Assembly (NCBI RefSeq): GCF_021531055.1
Contig: NZ_JADYTL010000008.1
Location: forward strand, 1-64,000
Direction: 5' to 3'
Length of the DNA: 64,000 bases
Source of the DNA: Collinsella tanakaei
GTDB taxonomy: Bacteria; Actinomycetota; Coriobacteriia; Coriobacteriales; Coriobacteriaceae
Positions 16,875-24,462 of this stretch are shown piece by piece. Each line of letters opens with the position of its first letter. The stretch's first letter is position 1. A model generated the notes under the pieces. It was not told the origin of the DNA. It saw nothing but the letters and a program-made list of their open reading frames with translations, and did not search any database. A program made the translations under genes and the position numbers.

Positions 16875-17951
16875 ATGAAGCACCTGTCCCACCTCTCCGT
16901 CCCTCTGAACCGCCGTGCGCTCATCGCGTCCGCCGGCCTCGGTGCGGCGTCGCTCGGCGCCCTGCTCGCCGGCTGCGGCTCCGCACCCGCCGAGAACGGC
17001 TCTGCTACCGGCAGCGCACCTGCCGAGGCCGGCAGCGCCGAGACCTCCGAGGGTGTCGAGGTCCATGTCGCCTCGCTCAAGGGCCCGACCTCCATCGGAC
17101 TCGTCACGTTCATGGACCAGGCCAAGAACCCCGATATGTTCACCAACAGCTACGACTTCCAGATCATGACCGCCGCCGACGAGATCTTGCCCCTGGTCAT
17201 CAAGGGCGACATCGACATCGCGCTCATCCCGGCAAACGCCGCCTCCGTGCTGTACAACAAGACCGAGCAGGGCATCACCTGCCTGGACATCAACACGCTC
17301 GGCGTGCTGTCCGTGGTGACCGGCGACACGTCGGTGACGAGCTTCGAGGACCTCGAGGGCCGTACCGTCTACCTCACCGGCAAGGGGACGACGCCCGAGT
17401 ACACCATGAACTACCTGCTCGACGCCGCCGGCATCGCCGATTCCGTGACGCTCGAGTTCAAGAGCGAGGCCGCCGAGGTCGTGAGCGTGCTCGCCGCCGA
17501 CGCCACCGCCGTGGGCGTGCTGCCGCAGCCCTTCGTGACCGCCGCGCTCACCAAGAACGACGCGCTCGGCGCCCCCGTCGACCTCACCGACGTCTGGGCA
17601 CGGTATGCCGAGGAGGGCAGCCAGCTCGTGACCGGCGTCACCGTGGTGCGCAACGAGTTTTTGGACGAGCATCCGCAGGCCGTGACGGAGTTCGTGGTCT
17701 CGCAGGCCGCCTCCGTCGACACCGTGAACGACGACCCCGCGACCGCCGCCCCGCTCGTGGTGGAAGCCGGCATCATCGATGCCGAGCCCGTGGCCGAGAA
17801 GGCCATCCCGGCATGCCATCTGGTGTGCATCACGGGCTCCGAGATGCAGGAGGCGCTGTCCGGCTACCTCAAGGTCCTCTACGATGCCGACCCCGCATCC
17901 GTGGGCGGCGCCCTGCCCGAGGACCTGTTCTACACCGCCTACGAGGGATAA
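16875..17951 (+). CDS. ABC transporter substrate-binding lipoprotein (NMT1/SsuA-like)
   Basis: A 358-residue extracytoplasmic binding protein. The signal peptide has a twin-arginine-like NRRALIASAG and a lipobox ending LLAGC (Cys34), so it should be lipid-anchored outside the membrane. The mature part has the periplasmic-binding type II pattern of the NMT1/nitrate-taurine-thiamine precursor group (ADEILPLVIKGDIDIALIP, then VYLTGKGTTPEYTMNYLL). The permease-ATPase gene follows 76 bases later, so together they form an importer. The ligand is unknown; sulfonates or pyrimidine precursors are typical for the family. GAAGG precedes the chosen ATG, and a longer in-frame start would lack a signal peptide. 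Confidence 0.85.
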   Translation: MKHLSHLSVPLNRRALIASAGLGAASLGALLAGCGSAPAENGSATGSAPAEAGSAETSEGVEVHVASLKGPTSIGLVTFMDQAKNPDMFTNSYDFQIMTAADEILPLVIKGDIDIALIPANAASVLYNKTEQGITCLDINTLGVLSVVTGDTSVTSFEDLEGRTVYLTGKGTTPEYTMNYLLDAAGIADSVTLEFKSEAAEVVSVLAADATAVGVLPQPFVTAALTKNDALGAPVDLTDVWARYAEEGSQLVTGVTVVRNEFLDEHPQAVTEFVVSQAASVDTVNDDPATAAPLVVEAGIIDAEPVAEKAIPACHLVCITGSEMQEALSGYLKVLYDADPASVGGALPEDLFYTAYEG

Positions 17952-18027
17952 CGATCGCGGCGGCGGGGCGCCACGCGGACGCTCCGCCGCCGCATGCAAA
18001 TGCGCAAGCACCGACCGCGGAAGGGCC

Positions 18028-19410
18028 ATGGGGGAAACCGAACCGACAACCAAGACGCGCCATCGCCTGACCGGAGCGCTCGCCGTCCTGTTCTGGATCG
18101 GCGTCTGGCAGGTGGCGAGCATGGCGATCGCCAGCGAGTTCATCCTCGCCGGCCCGATCGATGCCGCCTGCGCGCTCATACGGCTCATCCCTTCATCCGC
18201 CTTCTGGGAGCACGTCGGCTTTTCCACCCTGCGCATCGTGGGCGGCACGGTCGCTAGCTACATCCTCGCGATCGCACTCGCGTCTCTCGCATGGAGGAGC
18301 CGGGTGGCGCGCACCCTCGTCTCGCCGGCGCTCTCGGCCATCAAAAGCACACCGGTCGCCTGCGTGGTCGTCGTGCTGCTCATCTGGTTCGGCTCGGTGA
18401 ACGTCAGCGCGATCGCCGTGTTCCTCATGGCGCTGCCCGGCGTCTACTTCTCGGTGCTCAAGGGATTGGACGAACTCGACCGGCACCTCGTCGAGCTGTT
18501 CGACCTCTTTCGTGCGCGGACGGTCGTGCGTCTGTGCGCGCTGATATGGCCGGGCGTGATGCCCTACCTCATCGCCGCGAGCGAGACCGTGCTCTCCATG
18601 AGTTGGAAGGCCGGTATCGCCGCGGAGCTCATCGGCGTGCCCGACGGCTCCATCGGCGAGCGAATCTATCAGGCAAAGCTTCTGCTCGAAACGGCCGATC
18701 TGTTCGCATGGACGATCGTCGTGGTGGCGCTCGCCTGGGTCTTCGAACGCGCGGTGCTCGCGCTCATGCGCGGCAGCTGGCCCGCGCTGGGCAGGTGGGC
18801 GGCGCGGCGCGGCGACGCGGCAGATGCGTCCGCCCCTCGGGACACCCACCTTGCAGCCGAGCACCTCGTCGTCGGCCATCAGGGGCGTGCGGCGTGCCCT
18901 GCGCTCGACATGGATATGCACGCCGGAGAGGTTCTTTGCCTCATGGGTCCGTCCGGCGCGGGAAAGACGACGTTGCTCGATACGATCTGCGGCTTGCTGG
19001 CCCCGCTCGACGGCAACCTTCGCATTCCCACCGACACGCGCTATGCCGCGGTCTTCCAAGACATCCGGCTGGTGGACGAGCTTTCCGCCATCGAGAACGT
19101 CCGCCTGTTCGCCACGACGGACACCGACGCGCGCGCGATGCTCGCCGAGCTTTTGCCCGACGATGTACTCGACAAGCCCGTGCGCGAGCTGTCGGGCGGT
19201 CAGCGCCGCCGCGTGGAGCTTGCGCGCGCGTTCGCGGCGCCTGCCGACATCGTGGCGCTCGATGAGCCGTTCGGCGGCCTCGACCGCGCGACGCACGAGA
19301 CGGTCCTCGCGTTCATCGCCCGGCATCGCGACGAGCGCATCCTCATCGTGAGCACGCATGACGAAGGCGATGCTCTGGCGCTCGGGGCTCCGATCCTGCG
19401 CATCGGATAG
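18028..19410 (+). CDS. Fused ABC permease-ATPase
   Basis: One 460-residue reading frame joins two subunits that are normally separate. Residues 1-250 are a SsuC/ThiX-type permease with about six membrane segments and the EAA-like loop (MPYLIAASETVLSMSWKAGIAAEL). Residues 275-460 are an ATPase with Walker A GPSGAGKTT, signature LSGGQRRRVELA, Walker B IVALDEP with D-loop, and the H-loop VSTHD. The ATPase is short (about 185 residues) but complete. I see no frameshift or internal start with a ribosome site. The ATG at 18028 follows GGAAGG. It works with the lipoprotein encoded just upstream. A permease-first fusion of this importer class is unusual. Confidence 0.85.
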   Translation: MGETEPTTKTRHRLTGALAVLFWIGVWQVASMAIASEFILAGPIDAACALIRLIPSSAFWEHVGFSTLRIVGGTVASYILAIALASLAWRSRVARTLVSPALSAIKSTPVACVVVVLLIWFGSVNVSAIAVFLMALPGVYFSVLKGLDELDRHLVELFDLFRARTVVRLCALIWPGVMPYLIAASETVLSMSWKAGIAAELIGVPDGSIGERIYQAKLLLETADLFAWTIVVVALAWVFERAVLALMRGSWPALGRWAARRGDAADASAPRDTHLAAEHLVVGHQGRAACPALDMDMHAGEVLCLMGPSGAGKTTLLDTICGLLAPLDGNLRIPTDTRYAAVFQDIRLVDELSAIENVRLFATTDTDARAMLAELLPDDVLDKPVRELSGGQRRRVELARAFAAPADIVALDEPFGGLDRATHETVLAFIARHRDERILIVSTHDEGDALALGAPILRIG

Positions 19411-19427
19411 CGCCGCCACACGACCGA

Positions 19428-20114
19428 CTAGCCGCGTCGCGCTGCTTGCTCATGCCGACGCGGGTCGTACCGCCAAATCGTGTAGCTTTGCGGATGCGCG
19501 TAGACGCGCACGGTGCGCCCGGACGGCAAGCGGTGATCTTGGATGCTCCCCTGCTTGAGCACCTGCCAGCCGCTCCGTCCCAGATAGGCGTAACGCTCGC
19601 CGTTATCCGACATGTGCACGACCGTGACCGCTTGGCGCGCTTGGCGCTCGAGCCGGTCCAAGAAGCGCACGAGCACCGCGGTATCGAAGGGATTGAACAG
19701 GTAGAAGTGCGTGTACGGCGCAAGCGACTCGTCCAGCACGCTGCCGCATCTGACCTCGAACCGCGGATACGCCGATGCCCATGAGGCGGCCTCGCGGGCA
19801 AGCTCCGGATCGAGCTCGAGGCCCGTCACGCGCGCCGGGCAGCCGACGTCCACGCAGTAGGCGAGCACGCGCCCGAGCGCGCACCCGACGTCGAGCAGGT
19901 GCGACTGGACATCGAGGCCCATTGCGGGCAACAGCTCCTCGAGCACGAAGTAGGGCGTCGCGGTGGGGTCGTGGGCGCCTGCCGAGGCGAGCGTCGTCGC
20001 CGCGTCGCATGCAAGCGACCTGCCGCAGATCGCCCGGTCGCGTTCCACGTCGGCGGCGAACAAGTCCATCTTGGCGCGGTCCCCCTCCATGGGCGCACGC
20101 AGATTTCCAGCCAT
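19428..20114 (-). CDS. Class I SAM-dependent methyltransferase
   Basis: A 228-residue Rossmann-fold methyltransferase. SAM motif I is HLLDVGCALGRVLAYC (about 73-88), followed by motif II VTGLELDPELAREA. The FYLFNPFD segment takes the place of the catalytic NPPY/DPPF motif. The substrate cannot be read off. The start at 20114 is preceded by GGAGGGAGGG, and a longer frame runs into the LexA-like palindrome. It lies 48 bases downstream of that palindrome on the opposite strand, so it could also be LexA-controlled. Its stop is 18 bases from the convergent ABC gene. Confidence 0.75.
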   Translation of the reverse strand: MAGNLRAPMEGDRAKMDLFAADVERDRAICGRSLACDAATTLASAGAHDPTATPYFVLEELLPAMGLDVQSHLLDVGCALGRVLAYCVDVGCPARVTGLELDPELAREAASWASAYPRFEVRCGSVLDESLAPYTHFYLFNPFDTAVLVRFLDRLERQARQAVTVVHMSDNGERYAYLGRSGWQVLKQGSIQDHRLPSGRTVRVYAHPQSYTIWRYDPRRHEQAARRG

Positions 20115-20162
20115 GACCCTCCCTCCACGTTCCGTCACCCATCGACGGAAAAGGCGCCCTAC

Positions 20163-20195
20163 ATATAGAACATATGTTCTATATTGTGCTATCAT
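20163..20195 (+). promoter_or_regulatory. LexA-like 22-bp palindrome and extended -10 promoter
   Basis: A perfect 22-bp palindrome (20163-20184) is centred on GAACATATGTTC, the classic Gram-positive SOS core. Six bases past the 14-base box (20167-20180) comes the extended -10 TGCTATCAT (20187-20195). This spacing is identical to that in front of terB at 11544. Transcription would start near 20202 and read the small peptide gene. The palindrome also stands 48 bases ahead of the divergent methyltransferase gene. Confidence 0.75.
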
Positions 20196-20251
20196 ACCTC
20201 CATCGAGCGGGCGGTGCCCTCCAAATCTCGCAGGGAGATGGGAGGGATCCC

Positions 20252-20335
20252 ATGCTCAGGAACCTCACCTGGCTGCTGCTTGCGGCAGCCGTGCTGCTGG
20301 CGCACATGACGATTCTGATGCTCATCGTCAGATAG
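20252..20335 (+). CDS. 27-residue hydrophobic peptide, SOS-type (TisB-like)
   Basis: A tiny gene encodes a 27-residue peptide: MLRNLTW, then an unbroken Leu/Ala/Val/Ile/Met stretch, then a final Arg. That is one membrane helix with basic ends. GGGAGGG lies five bases before the ATG. The leader contains CCCTCC (20217-20222), able to pair with and hide this ribosome site. A LexA-like palindrome and extended -10 lie upstream, and a 12-bp hairpin follows the stop. The complete unit resembles SOS-induced membrane toxins such as E. coli TisB (29 residues, LexA-controlled, structured leader). There is no sequence homology claim. Alternatives are a small SOS membrane regulator or cell-division inhibitor. 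No antisense antitoxin RNA could be identified. Confidence 0.7.
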   Translation: MLRNLTWLLLAAAVLLAHMTILMLIVR

Positions 20336-20362
20336 CCGTTTGTGGGTGAGCCCTGAAAACGG

Positions 20363-20392
20363 GAACAGCCGCCTGGTGCAAGGCGGCTGTTC
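20363..20392 (+). terminator. Terminator-like hairpin after the small peptide gene
   Basis: GAACAGCCGCCT pairs perfectly with AGGCGGCTGTTC around a six-base loop. The stem is 12 bp, but the following bases (TGTGCGGG) contain no T run. It may be a factor-dependent end or a stabilising 3' hairpin. Confidence 0.6.
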
Positions 20393-20495
20393 TGTGCGGG
20401 CTTAACCCACAAAACCCAACTTGCAGGGGCTTGAAACCTTCTGCTCGTACTGAGTATACCCTTTTCGCATCCCTGCGTGCGTGGGTATCACGAGG

Positions 20496-20559
20496 TGGGA
20501 AAATGGTGCCTGTCCCTATTTTCCCACCCGGGAAAATAGGGACAGGCACCATTTTCCCA
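20496..20559. repeat. Paired inverted 31-bp hairpins, TTTTCCC-arm family
   Basis: Copy one (20496-20526) has arms TGGGAAAAT and ATTTTCCCA around GGTGCCTGTCCCT. Copy two (20530-20559) is the same in inverse orientation, three bases away. Each copy is itself a hairpin, and together they form a large cruciform. They lie between the SOS-type peptide unit and the helicase gene. Confidence 0.85.
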
Positions 20560-20591
20560 TGTGAGAGGTGTAGGACGAAGGGAGGAACGAC

Positions 20592-23021
20592 GTGGGGGTT
20601 TTCGACCGATACGCACCGTTCGTGCAGGACTTCATCTACAGCCATGATTGGGAGAGCCTGCGGTCCATCCAGGTGGCCGCGGCCGACGCAATCTTCAACA
20701 CCGATGAGAACGTCCTGCTCACCGCGCAAACCGCGTCGGGCAAGACCGAAGCGGCGTTCTTCCCTATCCTCACCCTGTTCGACAAGGATCCGCCCGCAAG
20801 CGTCGGCGCGCTGTACATCGGTCCGCTGAAGGCGCTCATCAACGACCAGTTCTACCGCCTCAACGACCTGTGTGAGGAAGCCCACATCCCCGTGTGGCAC
20901 TGGCATGGGGACGTGGCGGCGTCGCACAAGCGCAAACTGCTCAAAGAACCCTCGGGTATCCTGCAGATCACGCCGGAATCGCTCGAGGCGTTGCTGCTCC
21001 ACAAGCACGCCGCCGTCGGACGGCTGTTCGGCGATCTGCGCTTCGTGGTCATCGACGAGGTGCATTCGCTGCTGCGCGGCGACCGCGGCGGGCAGACGCT
21101 CTGCCTGATCGAACGCCTGTCGCGCATGGCGGGCGTCAACCCGCGCCGCGTCGGCCTTTCCGCCACCATCGGCGACCCCGAGCGGACCGGCGCGTTCCTG
21201 TCGGCAGGCACCGGGCGCGGTTGCATCATCCCCCGCTTCGAGGAGCCGCGCCGCACCTGGCGGCTGTCGATGGAGCATTTCTACATCACCGGGCCGCAGG
21301 CGACCGAACGCGCCCGCCAGGATGCGTCACCGCTCGAAGCCGAGGTGGTGAGCTGTGAGCGACTCGGCGCCGGTGCGCCCTCGCTCGACGATCTGCTCGC
21401 CAACGCCCAGAACCCGAGCTCCGACGCCATGCTGGCAAAACGCGACGCAACCGCGCAAGGGGCGTCGGATGCGCAGGGAACCGCTGCCGGATCTCCCGAC
21501 GAGATCGGCATACCTCCCGTCACGGAGACGGAACTCATGGTGGCCACCGACACCGCCCCCGCCGATGCGGATCCCGGCCTCGGCTACATCTTCGAGCACA
21601 CGCGCGGCCGCAAGTGCCTCGTGTTCGTCAACTCGCGCGAGGAGGCCGAGGGCGTCTGCACCATCCTGCGCCAGTATTGCGAGGCGAACCACGAGCCCGA
21701 CCGCTTCCTCATCCACCACGGCAACCTCTCCGCCTCGTACCGCGAGACCGCCGAGGAGATCATGCGCGACGAGGAGCTCGCGCTCACGACCGTCACGACC
21801 GCCACCCTCGAGCTGGGCATCGACATCGGCCGCCTCGAGCGGGCGTTCCAGATCGACGCGCCGTTCACCGTCTCGTCGTTCTTGCAGCGCATGGGGCGCA
21901 CGGGCAGGCGCGACCTACCACCCGAGATGCACTTCGTCATGCGCGAGGAGCAGCCAGAACCGCGCTCGATGCTCCCCGAGACCATCCCGTGGAAACTGCT
22001 GCAGGGCATCGCGCTCGTGCAGCTCTACCGCGAGGACAAATGGGTCGAGCCCCCGCAGCTCGACCGCCTCCCCTACAGCCTGCTCTACCACCAGGTCATG
22101 GCGACGCTTGCGAGCTGCGGCGAGCTCACGCCGGCGGAACTTGCCGGCCGCGTGCTCACCCTGTCGTACTTCCACCGTGTGAGCCCCGACGACCTGCGCG
22201 TCCTGCTGCGCCACCTCATCGAGACCGACCATATCGAGCAGACCGAGGGCGGCGGTCTCATCGTCGGCATCGCCGGCGAACGCATCACCAACTCGTTCAA
22301 GTTCTATGCGGTGTTCCAGGAAAACGAGGAGTTCACGGTGCGTTCCGAATCCGCCGAACTCGGTACCATCGTGAACCCGCCGCCCGCCGGTGAGCGCATC
22401 GCCATCGCCGGCCACTGCTGGATCGTGGAGGAGGTGGACTGGAAGCGCCATCTGGTCTACTGCACGCAGGTCAAGGGGCGCGTGCCGGCCTACTTCGGCG
22501 ACTGCCCGGGAGACATCGACACCCATGTGCTCGAGCGCATGCGGCAAGCCCTCACCGAGAGCTGCGGCTACCCCTATCTCATGGCCAACGCGCGGGCCCG
22601 CCTGCGCCAAGCGCGTCACGTGGCGGCCAACGCCCACCTTACCGATCGCCCGCTCATCAACCTGGGCGGCGACACGTGGGCACTGCTGCCCTGGCTGGGA
22701 AGCTACGCGTTCTTGGCGCTCGAGCGCCTGCTCAAGATCAAGTGCGCAGGAGAGCTCGGACTGAAGGGCCTCGATCCCTCGCGCCCCTACTTCATGCAAT
22801 TCCGCATGAAGGCCGATGAATCGACGTTCTACCAAGTGGTCTGCGCCGAAGCGCAGGTCGACTTCGATCCGCTCGATTTGGTGTATCCCGGCGAGGTGCC
22901 CTACTTCGACAAATACGACGAGATGCTTCCCGCCGAGCTCGTGCGCAAGGGATTCGCCGAGGGCGTGCTGGATATCGAAGGCATGCGGGAGCGCGTGCGC
23001 GAATGGGAGGCGTTCATCTGA
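20592..23021 (+). CDS. Lhr-like DEAD/DEAH-box helicase
   Basis: An SF2 helicase of 809 residues. The Q-like SIQVAAADAIF precedes Walker A QTASGKTE (46-53), then LYIGPLKALINDQ (Ia), ITPESLEALL, DEVH (155-158), LSATIGD (III), and the C-terminal ELGIDIG and QRMGRTGRR motifs. A poorly conserved insertion lies at about 235-320. The C-terminal 350 residues are a domain of Lhr/BrxHI-like helicases. From family knowledge, this helicase type is commonly beside a TerB-N protein and a DUF2791 ATPase. Here those two are 6 kb upstream. Translation starts at GTG (20592) after GGGAGGAACG. It follows the SOS-type peptide unit in the same direction. Confidence 0.85.
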   Translation: MGVFDRYAPFVQDFIYSHDWESLRSIQVAAADAIFNTDENVLLTAQTASGKTEAAFFPILTLFDKDPPASVGALYIGPLKALINDQFYRLNDLCEEAHIPVWHWHGDVAASHKRKLLKEPSGILQITPESLEALLLHKHAAVGRLFGDLRFVVIDEVHSLLRGDRGGQTLCLIERLSRMAGVNPRRVGLSATIGDPERTGAFLSAGTGRGCIIPRFEEPRRTWRLSMEHFYITGPQATERARQDASPLEAEVVSCERLGAGAPSLDDLLANAQNPSSDAMLAKRDATAQGASDAQGTAAGSPDEIGIPPVTETELMVATDTAPADADPGLGYIFEHTRGRKCLVFVNSREEAEGVCTILRQYCEANHEPDRFLIHHGNLSASYRETAEEIMRDEELALTTVTTATLELGIDIGRLERAFQIDAPFTVSSFLQRMGRTGRRDLPPEMHFVMREEQPEPRSMLPETIPWKLLQGIALVQLYREDKWVEPPQLDRLPYSLLYHQVMATLASCGELTPAELAGRVLTLSYFHRVSPDDLRVLLRHLIETDHIEQTEGGGLIVGIAGERITNSFKFYAVFQENEEFTVRSESAELGTIVNPPPAGERIAIAGHCWIVEEVDWKRHLVYCTQVKGRVPAYFGDCPGDIDTHVLERMRQALTESCGYPYLMANARARLRQARHVAANAHLTDRPLINLGGDTWALLPWLGSYAFLALERLLKIKCAGELGLKGLDPSRPYFMQFRMKADESTFYQVVCAEAQVDFDPLDLVYPGEVPYFDKYDEMLPAELVRKGFAEGVLDIEGMRERVREWEAFI

Positions 23022-23072
23022 CGGCATCGGACAGGACGGTCGCCTCCGCTCTGTCCGCAAGCCGGCGCGTAC

Positions 23073-24338
23073 CTAAAGCGTTCCGCGCAGGATATACGCA
23101 TCCGGATCGTACGCCTCGCCGAGCACCTCCGCCACCAGGTCCTCGCAGTACGCCACGCTGAAATCCCCGCAGCCGTCGGAATAGCGCACGACGTTTTGCT
23201 CGGCGAGCTCGTCGGTGTACTCGGACAGCAGGTAAACCCCCATCGAATCGTCCCAGGCACGATGGGTCACCAAAGGCGTCATCGAATACTCGACGACGCG
23301 CGAGCCCGCCGAGGTCTTCTCGAACGTCAGCTTGGCCATACCGCCGACCATGCGCGGCTTGTCGACTTGGCTGGAGATGTAGTTCCCGAGCGACCAGAAC
23401 ACGGGGACCTGTTTGCCATCTGCCCCTTCCAGCACCTCGACGGGTTGGATGACATGCGGATGCGTCCCGATGATCGCATCGACGCCCGCATCGAGCAGCA
23501 CGCCCGCCCATTTGAGCTCGGTCGGATGAGGTTCATGAACGTACTCCTCGCCCCAATGGGGGCATGCCACCACGATGTCGGCTCCCGCCTCGCGTGCTCG
23601 CTCGACATCGCCGTCGATGTCGCTCGTCTCGAACACGTTCAGGCACCACGTTTTATCGGATGGCGGATACAGCTCGTTGGTGTAGGCGGTGTAGGAAAGG
23701 ATCGCGACCTTGATGCCGTTGCGCTCGATGATCTTCGGCGTCCGAGCGACCTTCTCGGTGTCGGCGATACCCGGTACGAGCACCTCGGGATGGTGCTCGC
23801 GCCAATACTCCACCGTCCAGCAGATCCCCTCGTAGCCGTGGTCGAGCGCATGGTTGGTCGCGGACACGGCGACATCGACGCCCGCTTTGACCTCGGCATC
23901 GCCCAGCTCCTGTGGGCTGTTGAAATACGGGAAGTCCTCAAGTCCGTGCTCGGTGCCGCCCAAGATGGTCTCCTGGTTGACCATGGCGATATCGGCATCG
24001 GCGAACTCATCGGCCATATGGGTGAAGAGATGGTCGTAGTTATAGGTTCCGTCTTCACGCTCGCCGCTTTGCCATACGCTCCGATGTATGAGCATGTCGC
24101 CAACCATCATGAGCGTCGCCGTCTTGACCGGAGCGGCACTGTCGTAGATGGTCGGCACGTCCGATTTGACAGAGGCGCGGTCGGCATCACTGCCAGATGG
24201 AGCAAGGCCCTCGAGTGCGCATCCCGGCAGTGCGGCGACCCCGGCAATCAGCGAACAGGCGAAGGCACGACGCGAGACGGACGGCAGCCATCGACGTCCA
24301 TCATCGCGGTGCGTCTTATCGGCTTGTCCTCGCCCCAT
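23073..24338 (-). CDS. CapA-family metallophosphatase-like lipoprotein
   Basis: A 421-residue CapA/PgsA-type protein. The start has a twin-arginine-like SRRAF and a lipobox LPGC (Cys40), predicting an exported lipoprotein. The calcineurin-like core shows MVGDMLIH, NQETILGG, SATNHALDHG and HWGEEY, then GTHPHVIQPVE and SLGNYI. This is the family's metal and active-site set. CapA proteins take part in poly-gamma-glutamate capsule formation in some species, but capB/capC homologues are not nearby, so the substrate is unknown. GGAG lies upstream of the chosen ATG. It converges on the helicase gene. Confidence 0.82.
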   Translation of the reverse strand: MGRGQADKTHRDDGRRWLPSVSRRAFACSLIAGVAALPGCALEGLAPSGSDADRASVKSDVPTIYDSAAPVKTATLMMVGDMLIHRSVWQSGEREDGTYNYDHLFTHMADEFADADIAMVNQETILGGTEHGLEDFPYFNSPQELGDAEVKAGVDVAVSATNHALDHGYEGICWTVEYWREHHPEVLVPGIADTEKVARTPKIIERNGIKVAILSYTAYTNELYPPSDKTWCLNVFETSDIDGDVERAREAGADIVVACPHWGEEYVHEPHPTELKWAGVLLDAGVDAIIGTHPHVIQPVEVLEGADGKQVPVFWSLGNYISSQVDKPRMVGGMAKLTFEKTSAGSRVVEYSMTPLVTHRAWDDSMGVYLLSEYTDELAEQNVVRYSDGCGDFSVAYCEDLVAEVLGEAYDPDAYILRGTL

Positions 24339-24462
24339 CGCGCGGCTCCTTACCCCGGATACAGCTGTCACCATGATAGCAGCCACCGACTTGCGACCGA
24401 ACGCAAAGCGGGCGCACGCCGGTTGCCGGCGCGCGCCCGCTCACGGGGGCGCCTTGTGTGTC

